From assembly GCA_003184365.1 (NCBI GenBank), contig NKYR01000044.1, positions 1 to 64,000 of the forward strand: DNA of 64,000 nucleotides, given 5' to 3'. Every line of letters starts with the position of its first letter. Positions within the stretch are counted from its first letter, which is position 1. Positions 1 to 10,700 of this stretch are shown here, piece after piece. Below the pieces are notes generated by a model, which was not told where the DNA came from, did no database searches, and was given only the letters and a program-made list of their open reading frames with translations. Position numbers and translations under genes: made by a program. The DNA comes from Evernia prunastri (taxonomy: Eukaryota > Ascomycota > Lecanoromycetes > Lecanorales > Parmeliaceae).

Positions 1-925
1 ATGGGAATGTGTCAATAACCAATAAACATCCTATGTGCTAGACACATAGCCATAAACACTCCCTATGTGCCTGACACCTAGGGTACGTCCGTAACAATAG
101 TCGTCTAAAGAGCTCTACGATAACTTAATTAATCTCGTAAACGTCTTTATAAAATTATACGTCAGCGTAATTAATAACTTCGTAAGGACTAATTTACGAA
201 GCTGTCTTAATAACGAGTTAATTAATTGATATTCTTAAACGAAAGTACTACTTGCGAGCGTATAGATATATTATATCTAATCTTTATAAACACGTCAGTC
301 TAACAATAATAAAAGATAAACGATACGAATAATTATCGCATAAAATTAAAATATTAATAACGTAGGATTTGCGTCGTTCGAAGAGATAAAGCTTATTATC
401 TACATATACGATCAATAAATATCTCGAATAAATTATCTATCAGAGCTTTATTACTACGACAATATTCAACGACTTCGTTCGAAATCTTATTCTTTCTCAC
501 TGCGATTCTTATATAATCGACGAGTCTCTTTTAATCATTATTTACGATAATACGAGCGTTTATTATAATTAGAAGTTAGCTGAAATCTATAAGCAAGCGA
601 ATATACGACTTAAATATTTATCTTTTTACTTCTCTAATTTAAATTTTATCGAGATCTCATTTTCGATATTCAAGACGTGAATTAAGAGATATTAAAATAT
701 CGCTGAGAAATATGTAGAGACTAATAACTTTGCTAAATTTCTAGATATAACTATTCAGACGTAGATTGATGTAGAAGATTCGAGCAATATCTTTCGAAAG
801 AGTGATATCTTCTACAGAAGCGATAAGTAGAAATATATATAGATAAGAATAATAAGAAAGAGAAAGAGAAAGATACGTTTATTTTAAACTTATTTATATA
901 ACTATATGCTATCGTCTTTCGTTCT
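1..925. repeat. AT-rich, probably RIP-degraded repeat DNA
   Basis: This stretch is very rich in A/T and TA dinucleotides, has no long open frame and no recognisable protein. Such composition, next to transposon remnants, is typical of repeats mutated by repeat-induced point mutation in Pezizomycotina; that cause is inferred, not measured here. Nothing else is visible. Confidence 0.6.
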
Positions 926-1192
926 TGTAAGGGCCATGAGGTCTCTAGGCATGAGGCGGCCTGTCAGAAGTCCAGGAATCCAACATACATCTAGGCCAGA
1001 TCCGGGAGACTATCCCTCTGGTACAGCTTTGCGGCTATAGCAGTCGCATAGTAAGTTTGCTTGGCATGGGGGTGCACTCTCCCCTGCTAAATATGCTGCC
1101 TCTGAGGATTCCCACTTAGATTCCTCAGGATTCAGTCTATCTAGTAACCAATGTACGAGTTGCTCAGTCACGCATGCCTAGACCCCGTTACA
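926..1192 (-). mobile_element. Solo LTR with 5-bp target-site duplication
   Basis: A 267-bp block of ordinary base composition sits inside AT-rich DNA. It begins TGTAA and ends TTACA, the short terminal inverted repeat usual for LTRs, and is flanked on both sides by the identical pentamer GTTCT (921-925 and 1193-1197), as expected for a retroviral-type integrase. No internal gag-pol is present, so it is best read as a solo LTR left by recombination between the two LTRs of a full element. Orientation is uncertain. Its unmutated composition suggests insertion after the surrounding DNA had been degraded. Confidence 0.75.
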
Positions 1193-1197
1193 GTTCT

Positions 1198-2258
1198 TTA
1201 ACTGTTTATTTAACTATTTAAATCAAATACTTTATATATATCTAGATTTAAGTCGTCTTTGTAATTACAATAATCGTAGTCAATCGACGAGTTCTTAATT
1301 GAGAATATAATCCTTCGAGAACTAAGTCTTCGAGACTGTTATTGCTTCTATTCTCGTCGTTATCTGCTAACATTACACGTAATTTTTCGTTTAATATCAG
1401 ATAAAATATGTATAGTCTCTCATCTCTTATCGCTATCTTTTCATAATTAAACGTTCTTAATATCGTAATACTTTTTATAAAGTACATCTTTAGCTTTTTT
1501 TAATGCGTATTGCTCGCGTTTTTTTAGCTGCGAAGCAAGTCAGCTAATATACTTATCGAGATCGTTTTATATCGAACTGTTATAACGCGTTGAAGAAAGA
1601 GAGAGAACTGACGTTTTTATAGATATTCTCGAAAACGTTATCGCTATTCGCGATCGTAATTCTAAGCGTTCTTGTCACGGATATAGTAGTGACTAGTAAG
1701 ATTCTTGCTGTCTTGGCAGGGTCCCACGCTCTTTTGGCCTAGTGGTTAGCGATAGTCCTACTTTCCCTAATAGTTCTTATATAAGATTTTGAATAAAAAG
1801 ATCGCGTTAATATAATTTATCAAATAGCGATTTAATTCGAATACTACTAAAATTAAAGCTTGAAGAAACTTGCTGTAAAGAATATTAAATAATAATTAAT
1901 AACTACGCTGATGTTATTATTAATACTTGCATTAAAATAGTCGATAAAGTATCAAATAAAATTATTTGAGCTTACTGTCTCTTTTCTTATCTATACTTTA
2001 AAATTCTTTTTTATTATATCAATCTTGATTGATTGATTGATTGCTTAATACGCCTATCTAGTAAACTACTTTACTAATCAGGGAGTTCCTCGAATATTTG
2101 TAGCGCTGAAGAAACCTTTCGGACAAAAACTTCAACTTATCCTCTCGTGTTATCATTGTTGTCAACTCTTAGTCTTTGACTGTCAAGTTGTTGCCACAAA
2201 CCACTGTCACTTCCGTTCTCTTTCAGTCTGCCGCTATTGTTTCCGTGATTGTCTCCTT
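1198..2258. repeat. AT-rich degenerate DNA with a tRNA-like A-box fragment
   Basis: Mostly AT-rich sequence like 1-925, interrupted at about 1665-1770 by a less AT-rich stretch that contains TGGCCTAGTGG (about 1737-1747), an exact fit to the tRNA A-box consensus. No complete tRNA cloverleaf or B box follows, so it may be a tRNA-derived SINE or a tRNA pseudogene fragment. A short (TTGA)n run lies near 2028-2045. No protein gene is supported. Confidence 0.4.
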
Positions 2259-2289
2259 CTATGCCTTCTTTTTGCTTCCCCTCTTCTCC

Positions 2290-2803
2290 TTACCCTTTTT
2301 CTTGTTTTGGGTTTCTTTGTCTAGTCCTAGCGGTAATTTGGACCGAGCCAATTGCTCTTGGGCCAGCGAGAATTGATCGAGACGTCCTATTTTGATCANC
2401 TCTCTTTCGCCAGTTCCGGGCAGAACAGTAATATGTGTTTGACCGTCTGTTTTCTCCAGCCGCATGAGCACTCAGCGTTTCGAATACCAGGTACCTTCAT
2501 TCGATAGAGAAAATCATTGAGACCTATCTTCTCGCTTCGAAGTTGTACTGCCATTGAGCTTTCTGCTTTCCTTAGCTTGGAGTGGTAATCGAATCTATTG
2601 TCAAAGAGACCGCCTTCCTGAGCCGGACTTCTAACCGATGTAGAGATTTTCGCTTGATATCTGGACCATCGATCTAGCCATTGTTGACGGGCCCAGTCTT
2701 GGACCCTTTGATCAATTGCTTTGACGTCTTGATATTCCTCTACGTCTTTGATTGGGTTGATCCAGTTCTTTTTCCTCCTTGTTGTACAAGCCGCCTCATG
2801 CCA
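2290..2803 (-). mobile_element. LINE (non-LTR retrotransposon) C-terminal fragment
   Basis: Read on the minus strand from 2803 downwards, one frame stays open for about 135 codons and ends in the arrangement HSKLRKAES, QLRSEKIGL, then a CxCG...TxxHxLxxC zinc-knuckle-like motif (ECSCG, KHILLFCPEL). This is the region after the RNase H domain at the end of fungal Tad1/I-type LINE polyproteins. The 5' part, reverse transcriptase and endonuclease are missing: a stop codon and the (TTTA)n tract lie directly upstream. A single N at 2399 obscures the end; after it the match continues in a shifted frame. This is a dead fragment. Confidence 0.7.
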
Positions 2804-2805
2804 CT

Positions 2806-2807
2806 AT

Positions 2808-2906
<99 letters not shown>
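2806..2906. repeat. (TTTA)n microsatellite, about 25 copies
   Basis: An uninterrupted run of the tetramer ATTT over about 101 bp, abutting the 5' side of the LINE fragment. The purity suggests recent slippage or a collapsed longer array. Confidence 0.97.
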
Positions 2907-4400
2907 GTATATAGGCTGTAGTGTAGTGTTGTTGATTAGATTGTTAGCTGGTTGGCAAAATATGGGGGGTTATTAATGTATCAAAATGGGGTGATAATCT
3001 CTCAAAAAGTGGTGTCAACCTATCAATACCCTATTAATCTCCAACTTTCTTCCAGGGTAGTTCTCCGGGCCCTTATAGGGGGCACACTCGGGTCGGACCC
3101 GGACCCGAAGTCCTCCATTCTACTTGGATCAGCTACGCCAAAAAAACGAGGCTTGACAGGGTCTCGCGCCCAGACGCGGCCAACCCCCAATCAACCAGCA
3201 GCGGTGACAGTGCATCTCCACGAAGATCGTATGAGTGCCCTCTTGAGGTCCGATTGGTTTCATACGAAAGCCAATGACGACAATACTATCAGATTGCTGT
3301 TCGAAAGGAGGATTTCTCAGCACCAATTCGATTTCACAAAGCTCTGTCCTTCCCAAATCATGTTCATGTTTCTTTTATCTACGAACTCCTGAGTTTCACA
3401 TTTTTCCCCATACTCCCGTACCCAAGCATATTGAGAAAGTGCACGGCTAGCTTGGGTTTGTAAACAGCAGCATGACTGAACATTCGCCAACACGTGCATA
3501 AGCCACTGACAGCGGGGCCTTTACACCCATCTTGGCTATACCAGTCAAATACACTTAATAAGCTCTCCTTGCACTTCTTTCATAACCCTTCCGAGCTGTT
3601 CCAAATCCCTCGACGCGATGCTTCCTCGCACAGGAGACCACAGGGACACCAAGTAATTTTCTCTACCATTATCACCTCACGAGAAATCCATGCTAACAGA
3701 TATCGTTACCTTTGGAGGAACCGGCTCGTGGAACCTAAAAACACCAATCTCAAAGTCTCGCGGACTCACGCTCCAGTTGGAGAAGAGCGCATTTCAGCGT
3801 GGGCTTTGTCTCCCACGGAGAAAGACCATTACCATGTGGACGACCTGAGGAATCCGAGCAAGAGACAATTCCCCTCTGAGCCCGTCGCAACTGTTTCAAT
3901 CATCTCCAAGAACCCCTCTTTCTCAGCGCGTGAAAGTCCCGGAGAAGCTCGCCAGAGGAGAGGTGGAGTCTTCACGACCGCCAGGGTGTGGTGGTGTACG
4001 CTCATCGACGCTATGCTCAACCATCAGCGCGATTGGCTCAAGTTTCTTAGCGTCGAACCACACTGCCGGTAGAGGAAGCGTATAACGGGGCGTCGATCAG
4101 AGCCGATTGCGTTATTGCATCGTGGTGGGGCTACCAACAGGAATACGGGGTAGATGATTACTAAACTATCTCTAGACTGATCTGAACCAACTACGAAGTA
4201 TGAAGTAGCGTGAAGTATGAAGTAGCGTGAGGATTTGTACGGGCTCGGTCTGGTGTATCGTCCATTTGCCTTATTAGGTACTCCTATTAGTCGCAACTCG
4301 CAAATGCCCGGTCGATTGCTCACTATGCATCAAAACATCGTACGACTATTTCCGGGTGCGACCCTGCAGCATTAGAGGCGCACGACCAATAATTCGGATT
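2907..4400. other. Intergenic DNA without a supported gene
   Basis: Several open frames exist (the longest is 192 codons at 3494-4072, + strand) but none has recognisable motifs, a plausible exon pattern or a homologue I know. A short direct repeat of about 17 bp (GAAGTATGAAGTAGCGT, two copies) occurs near 4197-4230. Confidence 0.4.
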
Positions 4401-4504
4401 ACAAGCCTCTTTTTTTTTCAGCTCCTTTTAAACGAACCCCTCTCGTAGCTTTCCCCGAGGAATTACTTGAATGACGCGATGGAATACCGAGAAGCACAAG
4501 TTGC

Positions 4505-4805
4505 TTATGTAAAATCAAGATGACTGGGTTGTGTTCTTCGGAGGAGTCCCCGGCACTGACACCCCTCTAAAGACAGCAATTGTAAAATCAGGATGATCGA
4601 TTTGTGGTCTTCGGAGGGGTCCCCGACACTGACACCTCAGCATTACGGCCATATACCTTTATCAACCTTTGACGTTGATCTGAGGCATACTCTCCTGCGG
4701 AGGTCGTTCGGAGGAGTCCCAGCACTTATACACCACTAAAGACCGCATTACGGCTATCCAGCTTTATAAATCATTAACGCTAATCTAAGGCATACTCTCC
4801 CAAGG
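4505..4805 (+). promoter_or_regulatory. Repeat-built promoter with CGG-N8-CCG sites
   Basis: Upstream of the dioxygenase gene, a ~72-bp unit is duplicated imperfectly (about 4511-4580 and 4582-4645) and a third partial copy follows near 4705-4735. Each copy carries CGGAGGRGTCCCCG: CGG-N8-CCG at 4539-4552 and 4612-4625, and a degraded version at 4709-4722 (CGG-N8-CAG). Inverted CGG triplets are the usual targets of fungal Zn2Cys6 regulators; the pairing with this gene is inferred from position only. A second unit starting GCATTACGGC and ending GGCATACTCTCC is also duplicated (about 4640-4693 and 4745-4800). Confidence 0.5.
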
Positions 4806-4989
4806 CACTAACCCCTAGAGTGCTCAGCTCAGGCCTAAATTATAAGCGCATTGCCTAGACAACCTGGCCCAAACTTCCAGGTGGGGCATGCTTAAGCATG
4901 TCCAGGACTTTGTGTGTCGATCTCCGTATAAAGACTGCATCCTCTATCGTCCAGTCTGAATATCCTCAGGATACAATTGAGAATTAATC

Positions 4990-6066
4990 ATGCTGGACCA
5001 GATTTTAGCAGGACCTGATCAACCGCTTCCTAGAGTTGGCGACCTCGATGCTGAAGCATCTATCTCTCACCAACAGCTTCTTCGGGAAGTTATAGAGAGC
5101 CTGCGTGTCTCTGGAGGATGTATAATTCGCAATTTCCTCAAGCCAGGAGTTCGTGAGGAACTGAACAATGATTTCGCACCCCACTTCGCCAAAGCCAAGC
5201 CGCTCAAAAGTACGAATAGCTTGACCAGCAACCAGAATGAAGAACAGTGGACTGATTTCGATAATCGCAGGTGATTTTTGGGCCAACGAAACACGAAGGA
5301 TCACGGGCTGTATGAGCAAATCCGACGCTTATGCTCTCCATGTCGTTGGCAACGAACTCTGGCAGGAAGTCGGCCGTCATTTCCTGACCAGTAAACTGCG
5401 TTGGAATTGGGCAAGCGACCTGTCTCTCCATAACAGCGTATGCAAGGTCGAAGCCAGTCCACTGACTATGAAAGAGTAAACCAGGTCGGCGACAAAGAGG
5501 AACACAGCGTCAGCCATCCGCAAATCAACAACACCTCCGTCTTCAACATTGGCCCCGGCGCCCGTGCGCAAAGCCTGCACCGCGACGACTCTATATGCCA
5601 CGTCTATCACCCAGCCGTCTCCTCGCACCATTTGGGTCGGGACTACGGTATCGGTTTCTTCGTCGCTGGCACGAAATCGACCCGCCAAAACGGCGCCACT
5701 CGCTTCATACCGGGCTCGCACCTCTGGGACTACTCCGAGCGGCCGCGGGAGGACTTGGCGGTGTTCGCGGAGCTAGAGCCCGGAGACGCACTCATGATGT
5801 TTTCCGGGTGCTTCCACGCGGGCTCCGCGAATACTACTGCAGACGAGGAGCGTCAACTATACTCGACGTTTACGTGCCGTGGCTGGTGCCGCCAGGAGGA
5901 GAACCAGTATCTGGCGAATGAGGTGGAGAAGGTGAAGCAGATGCCGGTCTGGATGCAGAAGTTCATGGGGTGGTCGCTGAGTCTGCCATTTACGGGTTGG
6001 GTCAACTTGGACGATCCGATTCGCCTGCTCAATAAGGATGACCGCGGTGTGGATGGCTTTTTCTAG
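4990..6066 (+). CDS. Phytanoyl-CoA dioxygenase (PhyH) family oxygenase
   Basis: Model: exons 4990-5209, 5271-5437 and 5485-6066, giving 322 aa; introns of 61 and 47 bp both have a CTGAT/CTGAC branch point. The protein is a non-haem Fe(II)/2-oxoglutarate oxygenase of the fungal PhyH type found in secondary-metabolite clusters and scattered singly. The iron site is visible as HxD in SLHRDDS (residue about 160) and the distal His in CFHAGSANTT, followed by the DEERQLYSTF stretch containing the Arg that usually binds 2-oxoglutarate; GARAQSLHRDD and NGATRFIPGSHLW are family hallmarks. Substrate cannot be predicted. There is no signal peptide. No other biosynthetic gene adjoins it. Promoter repeats upstream and a repeated 3' end make the locus structurally unusual. 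Confidence 0.88.
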
Positions 6067-6158
6067 GGCAATTGTGTTCAGCGTTGTGGATGGCTCCTTC
6101 TAGGGGGAGTGTCTTTCAATGTCGTGGATGGGTTTCTTCTAGAGCAAGTGTCTTCAAC
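6048..6158 (+). repeat. Tandem triplication across the stop codon of the PhyH gene
   Basis: A 37-38-bp unit beginning TGTGGATGGCTTTTTCTAG is present three times in diverged form, starting at 6048, 6085 and 6123. The first copy contains the gene's last codons and TAG stop; the second keeps a TAG in the same place; the third has lost it by substitution or shift. The extra copies are therefore former coding sequence now in the 3' UTR. Confidence 0.7.
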
Positions 6159-7781
6159 TTCACTATGTACTTGTCCGGATCGATGGTAGTGCTATCTGCA
6201 AGTCAACAAAAGTTTTTTTTGTTTAACACTCACCACCCATCGTGTCTGCTCCAGAAAGAAAGAAAAAAAAAAGAAACCCCCCCCCCTTCATTAGAGCGGG
6301 AGGGGATCCACATCAAAAATTGAAACCCCACCATATAGATACGTATCAGACAGCGCATTCCCGACACACCCAACCACTTGTAGCATTCCCTACACACCCA
6401 ACCACTTGCATGGCCCAGATGGCCAAGAGCCAAGGTCCAGAAAAAAACCACCAGCACAATCTAAAGTGCTTACATTGCCGTAGGTGCTCCAGCTCACCCC
6501 CGCAATAGGCGGTACTCATGACGCGACCCGTCGACCATCGGCCCCACTATGCAACTCGACCACGGATAAAATCGAGCCGGGGAGGGGACCGGGACCGTGC
6601 GCATCTAATCCACATCCAGAAGGTACTTAACCTACAGAGGTCGACAACACCAATCCAAAAGTCCTGGACAATGCCAAGAAAATACGCGCTTTTGTCTTAG
6701 GCAAACCTGGCCCGGTGGCGCATTTTCTCAGGCAATGTCCAGGACTTTTCGTATGTGTGTCGAACAACTCCGTTTACATACATGTCCATCGGAGAAAGGA
6801 TGGGAACCAAGAGGATCTATGGAAAGCCTACGAAGGTAACTACCGTATGTACTCCGTACCTACAGAGCTACCTTTATACATTGTTAAGGCCAAGACCCTA
6901 TGCCAAAGTATATCGGGCCTAGCCTGTTAGAGGTTTTCGGCCTACGACGGAAGGAGCCTTTCTCCAGCTCCGGGGCAGTATCTTCCCCCCGCGCCGAAAG
7001 CCGGGGGGTTGGGGGGCAAGATGAATGCACAGCATTACCCACCCCCTCCCCCCCACACTCTGCACAGTCAGTCACACCCTTCACGGACCCACGCGCCAAG
7101 GGCCAACGCATTTCTCCACGGTTGATTTCCGAGTCAAGCGCTAAGAGCCAAGAGCCAAGAGCAAAGACGCATATGTTCACGAGAAGATGGGTGGGGGTTG
7201 GGAAGGGAGGGGTGGGGGGGGGAATGACTAAGTTTATTGATTACTTATCTTCAAAGATCTGGTTGGTTGGTTGGTTTATGCATACTGGACACCCCCCGTA
7301 GGGCTTCACAGGCGACTAATAGTAATAAAAAGGCCCAGCCAGATTCCAGTTCCACTCCCATCACTAGATATCATCATCAGTATATATAAAACAATAAGGT
7401 AGGGCTGAGCTAAAAAACCTTGAATTTGTATGTGCAGCCAATGTAAACCTCCATCTGATTACGCTTTTAGGTATCGCGTGCTGAGTCAGCCCGCTAGGCC
7501 TCCCGAGCGTAGGAACATCAAAATTTGGGTGTAATATACTTGCAACTTCAATGCCTCTATGCCCTCAGTCCATGATACTTTCAGACTTTCGTAGATTATA
7601 GGCCTCAATCTGCGCTTTCCAACGATCCAAGAATCTTCTTATTTTACGCGCTATTGATTGAGTGATGTTTCATTGAAATAAATGCTATTCAAGCAGTGGC
7701 TTACTCAGAGTCTTGGCAAGAATATTTTGTTTATCCTACACGCGAATAATTGTTACACCATATTCCTTCACCACTCCGCCA
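6159..7781. other. Intergenic region with low-complexity tracts
   Basis: No coding gene is supported. It holds an A/C-rich homopolymer zone (about 6258-6292), a duplicated phrase CACACCCAACCACTTG near 6365-6410, C- and G-rich runs around 7000-7060 and 7190-7225, repeats of GCCAAGAGC near 7140-7160 and (GGTT)n near 7262. The segment 6693-6762 resembles the region just upstream of the PhyH gene (about 4855-4922). Confidence 0.5.
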
Positions 7782-10700
7782 TGAACGCATTCGCATTGGG
7801 TACTCCTCGCCCGATTGTTACTAAGCATTTCAGGTATCCTACAACCCTTCCTGCAGTTCCTTGACACTTCCCCTGACGTTTCTAGACGACCGTTGAGCGA
7901 ATCTTCCTCCGCTGGCAATCGCGGTACACCACCACGCAGTACCACTCCCAATCGCGGCGGCAGACCTCTAACAAAGAAGGCCCGAACAGACTCATTGCCA
8001 CCGAGTTCACCTCTTACCTCTTCGCAAGGCAGCAGTGCAGCCTCATTCGCCTCCTCGCCGCCCTCCTACCCCTCGCCCCTCGCCCCTCGCGTCCCAGATC
8101 AGCTCCATTGCCTCCTCCCAAGACGCGTCAAATACTCCTGAACCGTCACAAGCACCTGCTGATGATCCACCTGCTTCAGATCCTCCAGAAGACCTCTTCG
8201 AAGACGTACCGGACGGTCTCTTTGACGACATAGACGTCTACGATGTACCACCTACCCCTTCCCCCGACCCCTACGATGGCCCACCTCAGCCTCCAGAAAG
8301 ACTGCAAGGATTCATCGCGCGACACCCCTACACGGCAGAGCCGGAGCGTCATCATTTGGGCCCAATGGACAAGCCTTGCCCCAAATGTATGGCGCTGAGG
8401 CNACCTGCTGGTGATCCACCTGCTTCAGATCCTCCAGAAGACCTCTTCGAAGACGTACCGGACGGTCTCTTTGACGACATAGACCTCTACGATGTACCAC
8501 CTACCCCTTCCCCCGACCCCTACGATGGCCCACCTCAGCCTCCAGAAAGACTGCAAGGGTTCATCGCGCGACACCCCTACACGGCAGAGCCGGAGCGTCA
8601 TTATTTGGGCCCAATGGACAAGCCTTGCCCCAAATGTATGGCGCTGAGGTGGGAGGATGAGACAGAAGGATGGTGCTGTGACAAGGGCAAAACCGAAGTC
8701 AGTGCGCCTGAAACAACGCATGAGGACGATATTTATATCGATGAATTGAGCGAGGACTACGTTCAGCCTGAAACGAGTGCAAATGGGCCTGTTCATCCGG
8801 ACGAGGATGCAATCAACAAAATANACCTCTTACCTCTTCGCAAGGCAGCAGTGCAGCCTCATTCGCCTCCTCGCCGCCCTCCTACCCCTCGCCCCTCGCG
8901 TCCCAGATCAGCTCCATTGCCTCCTCCCAAGGCGCGTCAAATACTCCTGAACCGTCACAAGCACCTGCTGATGATCCACCTGCTTCAGATCCTCCAGAAG
9001 ACCTCTTCGAAGACGTACCGGACGGTCTCTTTGACGACATAGACCTCTACGATGTACCACCTACCCCTTCCCCCGACCCCTACGATGGCCCACCTCAGCC
9101 TCCAGAAAGACTGCAAGGATTCATTGCGCGACACCCCTACCCGGCAGAGCCGGAGCGTCATTGTTTGGGCCCAATGGACAAGCCTTGCCCCAAATGTATG
9201 GCGCTGAGGTGGGAGGATGAGACAGAAGGATGGTGCTGTGACAAGGGCAAAACCGAAGTCAGTGCGTCTGAAACAACGCATGAGGACGATATTTATATCG
9301 ATGAATTGAGCGAGGACTACGTTCAGCCTGAAACGAGTGCAAATGGGCCTGTTCATCCGGACGAGGATGCAATCAACAAAATATTGCACTCTATCATGCC
9401 TGGAACCACCGCTCTTACTCCCGACTCCAAAGAATTCCGTCAGCATAGCGTTCAATACAATAACGCTGCCTCCATGGCCTCACAGCAGGTCACGATCAAT
9501 CATTCCGTCGCGCCTTACACGTGCAGGGTTCAGGGGGCGATTACCACTCACATGCCCGCGTTGGCGCCTCCAGAGGGTGAAAGGTCGGTATTTGGGCAAA
9601 TCTACATGATGGATAGCAGTTAGGAACAGGCTGCATATCGGTATTACCTTCTTCCGGCGATTTTTTCGATACTGAGCTGACATGCATGTGATATCGCTAG
9701 GCATGGTTTTCATGAGCATACCAAGGAATCGCTGCATCGCAAAATTGCCAGGCACCTGAAGCAAATCAATCCTTACATCGCAGCCCTCAAAACAATGAGC
9801 GAGAGGCTGGCTGACGATGACAACCTACGAGGCTATAGGCTACTCCATGAGAACCCCCGCCACCATGATCCACGAACCTACAATCGCCCCACTTCGGACG
9901 AGGTCGCTGTCGCTTGGGAAGGCGATGCGGATGACCTCTTAGGCATGCCTGAGGCAAAGGATGTTCTGATAGAGGCTAAAAGTGGTGAGAGGCACAAAGT
10001 ACCGTACTGGCACCCCGCTTATATGCCCTTGCGTTATCCTCTCATCTTTCCATACGGCGAACCCTCATGGNAATCAACAAAATATTGCACTCTATCATGC
10101 CTGGAACCACCGCTCTTACTCCCGACTCCAAAGAATTCCGTCAGCATAGCGTTCAGTACAATAACGCTGCCTCCATGGCCTCACAGCAGGTCACGATCAA
10201 TCATTCCGTCGCGCCTTACACGTGCAGGGTTCAGGGGGCGATTACCACTCACATGCCCGCGTTGGCGCCTCCAGAGGGTGAAAGGTCGGTATTTGGGCAA
10301 ATCTGCATGATGGATAGCAGTCAGGAACAGGCTGCATATCGGTATTACCTTCTTCCGGCGATTTTTTCGATATTGAGCTGACATGCATGTGATATCGCTA
10401 GGTATGGTTTTCATGAGCATACCAAGGAATCGCTGCATCGCAAAATTGCCAGGCACCTGAAGCAAATCAATCCTTACATCGCAGCCCTCAAAACAATGAG
10501 CGAGAGGCTGGCTGACGATGACAACCTACGAGGCTATAGGCTACTCCACGAGAACCCCCGCCACCATGATCCACGAACCTACAATCGCCCCACTTCGGAC
10601 GAGGTCGCTGTCGCTTGGGAAGGCGATGCGGATGACCTCTTAGGCATGCCTGAGGCAAAGGATGTTCTGATAGAGGCTAAAAGTGGTGAGAGGCACAAAG

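Noticed and set aside
2681..2914. Frame encoding a long Leu-Phe-Ile-Tyr repeat
   Set aside because: It is only the translation of the (TTTA)n microsatellite.
3494..4072. 192-codon open frame on the plus strand
   Set aside because: No family motif, mixed composition and comparable frames on the other strand; likely chance.
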